Positions 6,937 through 11,647 of a stretch of DNA of 11,647 bases are shown piece after piece. Within the stretch, counting starts at the first letter, position 1; each line of letters begins with the position of its first letter. The notes beneath the pieces are model-generated. The model was given only the letters and a program-made list of their open reading frames with translations. It was not told the origin of the DNA and made no database searches. Origin of the DNA: Draconibacterium orientale (lineage in GTDB: Bacteria; Bacteroidota; Bacteroidia; Bacteroidales; UBA1556); assembly GCA_022736595.1 (NCBI GenBank), contig DZDC01000044.1, forward strand, positions 7,321-18,967, read 5' to 3'. The translations under genes were made by a program, and so were the position numbers.

Positions 6937-8263
6937 CGTTAGTACTAAGCTATTTTCTTGGCTTTTCATTTTCCCCCTAACAGTTTTATTGTTGCAATCT
7001 TGTGAGAAACCCGAAGATTTGGGATACGATATTGTTGCCGTTCCCGGCGAAGTCCTTAACGTGGCCTTTGTGGACACGGTAACGGTGAAGTTTGAAAGTT
7101 TTTTGGTGGATTCGGTGGCTTCAAAATCCCTCTCTAGCCATCTTTTAGGGTCAATGAATGACGAAATTTTTGGCACCTCCAGCGCCAGTATTTATACTCA
7201 GGTTCGCATGATTAGTAGCAATCTCGATTTTGGCACCAATCCTGTTTGTGACTCTATCGTATTGAGTTTTGATTATTCCTCCCTCTATGGCGATTCCAAT
7301 GCCGTACATCATATTAAAGTTTATGAACTCGACCAAGATATCTATCTCGATAGTACCTATTACTCTAATCAAAACAAAACCATTAAATACCCCGCTCTTT
7401 TTGACCAAGAAATTCCTTTTAGATTCAAAGATTCTGTCCCTCTTTTTGATGATGGATCAATGTCCCCTCCTCATCTCAGGTTGAAACTATCGCAAAGTTT
7501 TGGCAATCTTATCATTAGTAAATCTGGACAAACTGAACTTAGCGACAATACCGAATTTCTTAAATTTTTAAAAGGCTTTTATGTAACGGTTGACCCTAAA
7601 GGACAAGGAGGTAGTCTTGCTGGATTAAGTTTACTTTCAAACTTCAGCAACCTATGCCTTTATTATCACAACGATACGGATACTTCGGAGGAATACTTTT
7701 TGATAAATTCAAACTGTGCCCGTTTTTCCAACTTCAACCACCATAATTATTTAGGGAGCGACCTTACCTTTTACAATCAAGTAGTTAAAGGCAACTCATC
7801 CCTTCAAAGTACACAATTCTACCAACAACCTATGGCTAGCGTCCGTACAAGAATTACATTTCCTTACCTTGATGAGCTTGCCAAACATGGTACTCAACGG
7901 GCTTTACATCAGGCTATTTTGGTGCTTAATGTTGCGGATTATGTGGATACCGTTCTTTACCCCTTACCCTTAAGTCTGAGTATCGTGGGAGAAGATAGCC
8001 TCGGAAATCTCCTTAACCTCATCGATTACTATGAAGGCGCAACCTATTTTGGCGGAAATTTGAACCGTTCTAATCGTGAATACACATTTACCCTCACCCG
8101 CACTATACAGGATATGTTGCTTGGCATCTCTGAATATAAATCGCTCGTTCTTATTATTTCGGGGGAGGCTATTCACCCCAAAAGACTTGTATTAAATAGT
8201 TTTAATAGTCCTTCTCGTAAGTCAAGATTGAAGCTCATTTATACTGATGTGAATACAAATTAA
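6914..8263 (+). CDS. DUF4270 family lipoprotein
   Basis: A 449-residue predicted envelope lipoprotein. The N-terminus has a Lys at 12, a hydrophobic core at 13-27 and a lipobox ending LLLQSC, so Cys30 should be lipidated after signal peptidase II cleavage. The mature start CEKPEDLGYDIV is typical of DUF4270, and beta-rich sequence follows with DSIVLSFDY and repeated Tyr/Thr/Ser-rich strands. Function is unknown; surface or periplasmic exposure is inferred. ATG 6914 is chosen because it gives a short n-region and lies inside the end of the GT5-like gene, so the two overlap by 23 bp and are likely translationally coupled; ATG 6905 in the same frame is an alternative adding three residues. glmS follows 30 bp downstream. 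Confidence 0.83.
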   Translation: MTNFLNVNVSTKLFSWLFIFPLTVLLLQSCEKPEDLGYDIVAVPGEVLNVAFVDTVTVKFESFLVDSVASKSLSSHLLGSMNDEIFGTSSASIYTQVRMISSNLDFGTNPVCDSIVLSFDYSSLYGDSNAVHHIKVYELDQDIYLDSTYYSNQNKTIKYPALFDQEIPFRFKDSVPLFDDGSMSPPHLRLKLSQSFGNLIISKSGQTELSDNTEFLKFLKGFYVTVDPKGQGGSLAGLSLLSNFSNLCLYYHNDTDTSEEYFLINSNCARFSNFNHHNYLGSDLTFYNQVVKGNSSLQSTQFYQQPMASVRTRITFPYLDELAKHGTQRALHQAILVLNVADYVDTVLYPLPLSLSIVGEDSLGNLLNLIDYYEGATYFGGNLNRSNREYTFTLTRTIQDMLLGISEYKSLVLIISGEAIHPKRLVLNSFNSPSRKSRLKLIYTDVNTN

Positions 8264-8293
8264 ATAAATAAACCTAATTAAAATACTAATCTT

Positions 8294-10132
8294 ATGTGTG
8301 GAATAGTTGCATACCTTGGCGATCGACAAGCCTATCCCATCCTCATCAAAGGACTTCATCGTCTCGAATATCGAGGTTACGATAGTTCGGGAATTGCTAT
8401 TATCAACGGAAATCTTAACCTTTATAAACGCAAAGGAAAAGTATCAGAACTTGAAGCATTTGTGGAAGGAAAAGATGTCAGTGGTACCATTGGAATTGCA
8501 CACACTCGTTGGGCTACCCACGGTCAACCTAATGATGAGAATGCCCATCCTCACTTTTCACAGAATAAAGAACTTTCCATCATTCATAACGGAATTATCG
8601 AAAACTACAATTCTCTAAAAGAAGAGCTAATGAAGCGTGGCCACATCTTCGATAGCGAAACCGATACTGAAGTACTCATTCACCTCATTGAAGATGTTCA
8701 AAAAAACGAAACGCTGGAACTTAGCGAAGCTGTGCGTGTAGCCCTAAACCAAGTGGTGGGAGCTTATGCCATTGTGGTGATTTCTCAAAACGACAACCAA
8801 CGTCTCATTGCTGCCAAAAAAGGAAGTCCTCTGGTAATCGGCATTGGCGAAAACGAATTTCTCATTGCCTCCGACGCCACTCCAATCATCGAATATACCC
8901 GCAAGGTTATCTATCTCGAAGATGAAGAAATGGCCATTTTGGAAAGAGGTAAAGAACCCGAAATTAAAAGCATTTCAAATATCGTTCGCACCCCTTATAT
9001 TCACGAGCTTACCATGAACTTGGATAGCATCGAAAAAGGAGGCTACGAACATTTTATGCTCAAAGAAATTTTTGAGCAACCCCATTCCATCAGCGAAAGC
9101 ATGAGGGGAAGATTGCGTCCTGGCGAAGGCATTATTTCTTTAGGAGGAATTACCCAATACAAAAACAAGATAAAAAATGCCAAAAGAATTGTAATGATTG
9201 CTTGTGGCACCTCTTGGCATGCCGCATTGGTGGGCGAATATCTGTTTGAAGAACTCACCCGCATACCCGTGGAAGTAGAATATGCTTCCGAATTTAGATA
9301 TCGAAATCCCATCATTACTGAAGATGACGTAGTAATCGCCATTTCACAATCGGGAGAAACAGCCGATACTTTAGCTGCCATAAAATTAGCCAAAGAAAAA
9401 GGAGCCTTAATCTTAGGTATATGCAATGTGGTGGGATCCAGTATTCCACGCGAAACTCATGCTGGCAGCTATACCCATGCAGGGCCAGAAATTGGCGTAG
9501 CCTCCACCAAAGCATTCACCTCACAAGTTACCCTACTCACCATGATGGCTTTGATGCTGGCCCATGAAAAGGGAACCATTTCCGATTCGCATCATCAACA
9601 ATTGATTACCGAATTGAGTAATATTCCCACAAAGATTGAAGCCGTACTTAAAACTGCTCCCTTGGTTAAAGAAATTGCCGAAAAGTATAAAAACTCTCGC
9701 AATGCTCTTTACTTAGGTCGTGGAATTAATTTCCCTGTTGCACTTGAAGGAGCTCTTAAACTTAAGGAGATCAGCTACATTCATGCTGAAGGTTATCCTG
9801 CTGCAGAAATGAAACACGGCCCCATTGCCCTCATCGACGAGGAAATGCCTGTGGTGGTAATTGCCCCTAAAAAAGGAAATTACGATAAGGTGGTGAGCAA
9901 CATTCAAGAAGTAAAAGCTCGAAAAGGAAAAATAATTGCTGTGGTTACCGAAGGCGATACAGAGGTTCGCAACATGGCCGACCACGTGATTGAAATACCT
10001 GATACCGAAGAACTTTTGGTACCACTTATTGCCACCATTCCTTTACAACTTTTGAGCTATTACATTGCCATTATGCGCGGTTGCAACGTGGATCAACCCC
10101 GTAACTTAGCTAAGTCGGTAACGGTAGAGTAA
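8294..10132 (+). CDS. glmS: Glutamine--fructose-6-phosphate aminotransferase (isomerising)
   Basis: The enzyme makes glucosamine-6-phosphate and glutamate from fructose-6-phosphate and glutamine, the committed step to UDP-GlcNAc for peptidoglycan and lipid A; it is cytosolic. The 612-residue length is normal. The N-terminal glutaminase begins MCGIVAYLGD with nucleophile Cys2 after Met removal, and has LEYRGYDSSGIAI and HTRWATHG. Two SIS domains follow: the first with IACGTSWHAAL (Cys304) and SQSGETADTL (351-360), the second around YLGRGINFPVALEGALKLKE and SYIHAEGYPAAEMKHGPIALI. The C-terminus PRNLAKSVTVE is intact. The 30-bp A-rich gap before ATG 8294 is far too short for a glmS ribozyme, so that form of control is absent. 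The next gene starts 4 bp after its stop. Confidence 0.98.
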   Translation: MCGIVAYLGDRQAYPILIKGLHRLEYRGYDSSGIAIINGNLNLYKRKGKVSELEAFVEGKDVSGTIGIAHTRWATHGQPNDENAHPHFSQNKELSIIHNGIIENYNSLKEELMKRGHIFDSETDTEVLIHLIEDVQKNETLELSEAVRVALNQVVGAYAIVVISQNDNQRLIAAKKGSPLVIGIGENEFLIASDATPIIEYTRKVIYLEDEEMAILERGKEPEIKSISNIVRTPYIHELTMNLDSIEKGGYEHFMLKEIFEQPHSISESMRGRLRPGEGIISLGGITQYKNKIKNAKRIVMIACGTSWHAALVGEYLFEELTRIPVEVEYASEFRYRNPIITEDDVVIAISQSGETADTLAAIKLAKEKGALILGICNVVGSSIPRETHAGSYTHAGPEIGVASTKAFTSQVTLLTMMALMLAHEKGTISDSHHQQLITELSNIPTKIEAVLKTAPLVKEIAEKYKNSRNALYLGRGINFPVALEGALKLKEISYIHAEGYPAAEMKHGPIALIDEEMPVVVIAPKKGNYDKVVSNIQEVKARKGKIIAVVTEGDTEVRNMADHVIEIPDTEELLVPLIATIPLQLLSYYIAIMRGCNVDQPRNLAKSVTVE

Positions 10133-10136
10133 CGCC

Positions 10137-10640
10137 ATGATGGATCCTGTCATAATCAAAAAAGAATCCACGCCGCAATGGTTTGTATTCTACGTTATGG
10201 CCAAGCACGAACGTAAGGTGGACGAACTGCTTCAAAGAGATGGGTACGAAACCTATTTGCCCATTCATAAAGTAGTGAAACAGTGGACCCATCGCAAGAA
10301 AACATTGGATGAACCTCTCTTTAAATCCTATATCTTCGTTCGTATAAAAGAGTCAACAATTTGGGATATTTTGCAATATCCTGCTGTGGTAAAAAACATA
10401 CGCTTCAATAACGAACCGGCCTTTTTGCCACAAAAGCACATCGACCTCATTAAGGATATGATTGCCCAAAAAACCCAGTTTGAGCTCAGCTCTGAAAAAC
10501 TGAAAAAAGGCGATTTTATCAAGCTAAAAACTGGGCCTTTTAAAGGCCAAGAAGGCATAGTTAAAGAAATTCGAGGAGCGCGTAAATTGCTGATTTTCTT
10601 AGAAGCTCTCGGTTTATCTCTGGTAATAGAATATAATTAA
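10137..10640 (+). CDS. NusG-like (UpxY/RfaH-type) transcription antiterminator
   Basis: A 167-residue NusG paralogue expected to bind RNA polymerase and suppress pausing or termination. The NGN domain is at about residues 11-105 (WFVFYVMAKHERKVDELLQR, then LPIHKVVKQWTHRKK and EPLFKSYIFVRI). A linker follows, then a KOW domain at about 120-167 (KKGDFIKLKTGPFKGQEGIV). The YETYLPxxK and PLFxSYIFV segments resemble UpxY/RfaH-type specialised paralogues more than housekeeping NusG, and the secE and rplK neighbours of nusG are absent. Two tandem ATGs (10137, 10140) start it, 4 bp after glmS, so co-translation is likely. UpxY proteins usually head capsule loci; here the downstream genes are a prolyl isomerase and a DUF3127 gene. 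Its target transcript cannot be read from the window. Confidence 0.88.
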   Translation: MMDPVIIKKESTPQWFVFYVMAKHERKVDELLQRDGYETYLPIHKVVKQWTHRKKTLDEPLFKSYIFVRIKESTIWDILQYPAVVKNIRFNNEPAFLPQKHIDLIKDMIAQKTQFELSSEKLKKGDFIKLKTGPFKGQEGIVKEIRGARKLLIFLEALGLSLVIEYN

Positions 10641-10656
10641 TTAAAATAACAACAGC

Positions 10657-11094
10657 ATGACAAAAGCAGAAATTCACACCGTAAAAGGAGTAATGAAGGT
10701 TAACTTCTACGACGAAGACGCTCCCAACACCGTAGCCAACTTTGTTAAACTCAGCAAAGCAGGATTTTATGACGGTCTCACTTTCCACCGCGTAATTCCT
10801 AACTTTGTAATACAAGGAGGTTGCCCCAATGGCACAGGAGCTGGTGGCCCTGGTTACTCCATCAATTGCGAGCTCACAGGCAACAATCAGTACCACGATC
10901 GCGGGGTACTTTCGATGGCCCATGCAGGCCGCAACACCGGAGGATCACAATTTTTTGTTTGCCATAGCCGTCAAAACACAGCCCATCTCGATCGCAACCA
11001 TACTTGCTTTGGTAAAGTGTACGAAGGCGTTGAAGTGATAGATGCCATAAGAGGTGGCGACAAAATTGAAAAAATCATCATAATCGAAGAATAA
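10657..11094 (+). CDS. Cyclophilin-type peptidyl-prolyl cis-trans isomerase
   Basis: A compact 145-residue cyclophilin that isomerises Xaa-Pro peptide bonds. Without a signal peptide it should be cytosolic. Catalytic and binding motifs are intact: FHRVIPNFVIQGG at 43-55 with catalytic Arg45 (Arg55 of human cyclophilin A), Gln53, GGSQFFV at 95-101, and HLDRNHTCFGKV at 110-121. The usual Trp before LD is His110, which is common in small bacterial cyclophilins and associated with reduced cyclosporin binding. The gene starts 16 bp after the antiterminator and its stop overlaps the next start as TAATG. Confidence 0.95.
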   Translation: MTKAEIHTVKGVMKVNFYDEDAPNTVANFVKLSKAGFYDGLTFHRVIPNFVIQGGCPNGTGAGGPGYSINCELTGNNQYHDRGVLSMAHAGRNTGGSQFFVCHSRQNTAHLDRNHTCFGKVYEGVEVIDAIRGGDKIEKIIIIEE

Positions 11095-11459
11095 TGGATA
11101 TATCAGGAAAACTTGTTGAACTGCTACCAGAGCAAAGCGGTCAAGGAAAAACAGGAAACACATGGCGTAAACGCTCCTTTATAATTGAAACCATCAGCGA
11201 TCAATATCCCAAACGCATCTGCATCGATGCTTGGGCTGATAAGGTTGATTTTATTCAAAATCTACCCATTGGCACTGAGGTTTCGGTAAGTTTCGACCTC
11301 GAATCAAGAGAGTTTAACGGCAAATGGTACACCAACGTAAAAGCATGGAAAATAGAGAGAAAAGGAGGCGACAGCCAGCCTTCGTCCTACAATTCCTCTT
11401 TGCCTAAGTTGGAAGACATGCCTCCTCCTCCCGAAATCACCGACGATCTTCCATTCTAA
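11094..11459 (+). CDS. DUF3127 protein, OB-fold-like with an SSB-like C-terminal tip
   Basis: A 121-residue protein of the Bacteroidota DUF3127 family. Residues 2-90 form a beta-rich block (MDISGKLVELLP, RKRSFIIET, EFNGKWYTNVKAWKIER) consistent with an OB-like barrel. A flexible Ser/Pro-rich linker with PPPPE follows, and the protein ends EITDDLPF. The final DDLPF closely resembles the SSB C-terminal tip (DDDIPF in E. coli), which recruits replication and repair proteins. DNA binding and partner recruitment are inferences; no canonical SSB domain is recognised. ATG 11094 is shared with the stop of the isomerase gene (TAATG). It is the last gene before the terminator at 11485. Confidence 0.82.
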   Translation: MDISGKLVELLPEQSGQGKTGNTWRKRSFIIETISDQYPKRICIDAWADKVDFIQNLPIGTEVSVSFDLESREFNGKWYTNVKAWKIERKGGDSQPSSYNSSLPKLEDMPPPPEITDDLPF

Positions 11460-11484
11460 ACTGCAATTAGAAACGAACAGTATC

Positions 11485-11514
11485 AACCCGAAAGTACACT
11501 TTCGGGTTTTTTTT
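11485..11514 (+). terminator. Intrinsic terminator closing the glmS-DUF3127 run
   Basis: A 10-bp perfect stem (AACCCGAAAG, loop TACA, CTTTCGGGTT at 11485-11508) is followed by eight Ts at 11507-11514, 26 bases after the DUF3127 stop. The GC-rich lower stem and long U-tract make it a strong candidate for the end of the transcript. Confidence 0.9.
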
Positions 11515-11647
11515 GCCATTTCGTTTTCAAGCATATCGTTTCTATTACGATAAATAATACCGACGATGCATTCAATATTACCAATTTCAACTTCAGGGCA
11601 AACGCATCTAATTAAAAATTCATTTAATTCATTGATAATCAATAATA
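11515..11647. other. Right-edge region with no supported gene
   Basis: These 133 AT-rich bases hold no plus-strand start with a coding run. One minus-strand frame is open to the window edge, but it reads straight through the terminator and the antisense of DUF3127, so it is not called. No promoter consensus was found here. Confidence 0.5.

Noticed and set aside
8264..8293. Possible glmS ribozyme or riboswitch
   Set aside because: Only 30 bases separate the DUF4270 stop from the glmS start, and no structured leader fits.
9043..9426. Minus-strand open frame of 127 codons inside glmS
   Set aside because: It is antisense to a conserved SIS domain with no recognisable family; a shadow of glmS codon use.
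10561..10923. Minus-strand open frame of 120 codons across the antiterminator/isomerase junction
   Set aside because: It is antisense to two well-supported genes, with low-complexity composition and no motif.
10937..11020. Trp-to-His change in the cyclophilin pocket as a sign of lost activity
   Set aside because: HLD in this position is common in active small bacterial cyclophilins; Arg45 and other key residues are present.
11304..11642. Minus-strand open frame of 112 codons at the right edge
   Set aside because: It runs through the strong terminator and is antisense to the DUF3127 gene. The part right of the terminator (about 11530-11647) looks somewhat coding-like and could be the end of a gene beyond the window, but nothing supports it here.

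Overview
The window reads as ordinary chromosome from a member of the Bacteroidota, probably a low-GC flavobacterial or cytophagal lineage; I cannot place it more finely. The evidence is the presence of families largely confined to that phylum (DUF4270 lipoprotein, DUF4271 membrane protein, DUF3127, a stand-alone GT5 N-terminal domain annotated as glycogen synthase), a perfect Bacteroidota-type -7 element (TAnnTTTG) ahead of the GT5-like gene, and A-rich leaders instead of Shine-Dalgarno sites. I see no rRNA, tRNA, CRISPR array, insertion sequence or phage gene.

Left edge: the first 25 codons of a secreted protein run leftward out of the window (start at 75). A 211-bp divergent intergenic region follows. 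A rightward group then holds a 1089-residue surface sensor (beta-propeller, Y_Y_Y, one membrane helix, coiled coil, SpoIIE/PP2C phosphatase), a six-helix DUF4271 membrane protein 10 bp downstream, and hemD (uroporphyrinogen-III synthase), which must start at TTG. The group ends in a hairpin terminator that is shared with the convergent panC.

Middle: panC (pantothenate synthetase, minus strand) is divergent from a six-gene rightward run. The run has a recognisable promoter at about 6066-6097 and ends in a strong terminator at 11485-11514. Its order is GT5-like protein, DUF4270 lipoprotein (overlapping by 23 bp), glmS, NusG/UpxY-like antiterminator (4-bp gap), cyclophilin-type prolyl isomerase (16-bp gap) and DUF3127 protein (TAATG stop/start overlap).

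How the genes fit together: hemD, panC and glmS supply tetrapyrrole, coenzyme A and UDP-GlcNAc precursors. The poorly understood proteins sit tightly packed beside these housekeeping genes. Those most worth a second look are the GT5-like protein that has lost the KTGGL motif and the whole C-terminal domain, the DUF3127 protein whose C-terminus ends like the SSB tip (DDLPF), the specialised NusG paralogue embedded after glmS, and the propeller sensor wired to a phosphatase instead of a histidine kinase. I found nothing that resembles a defence island or a mobile system.
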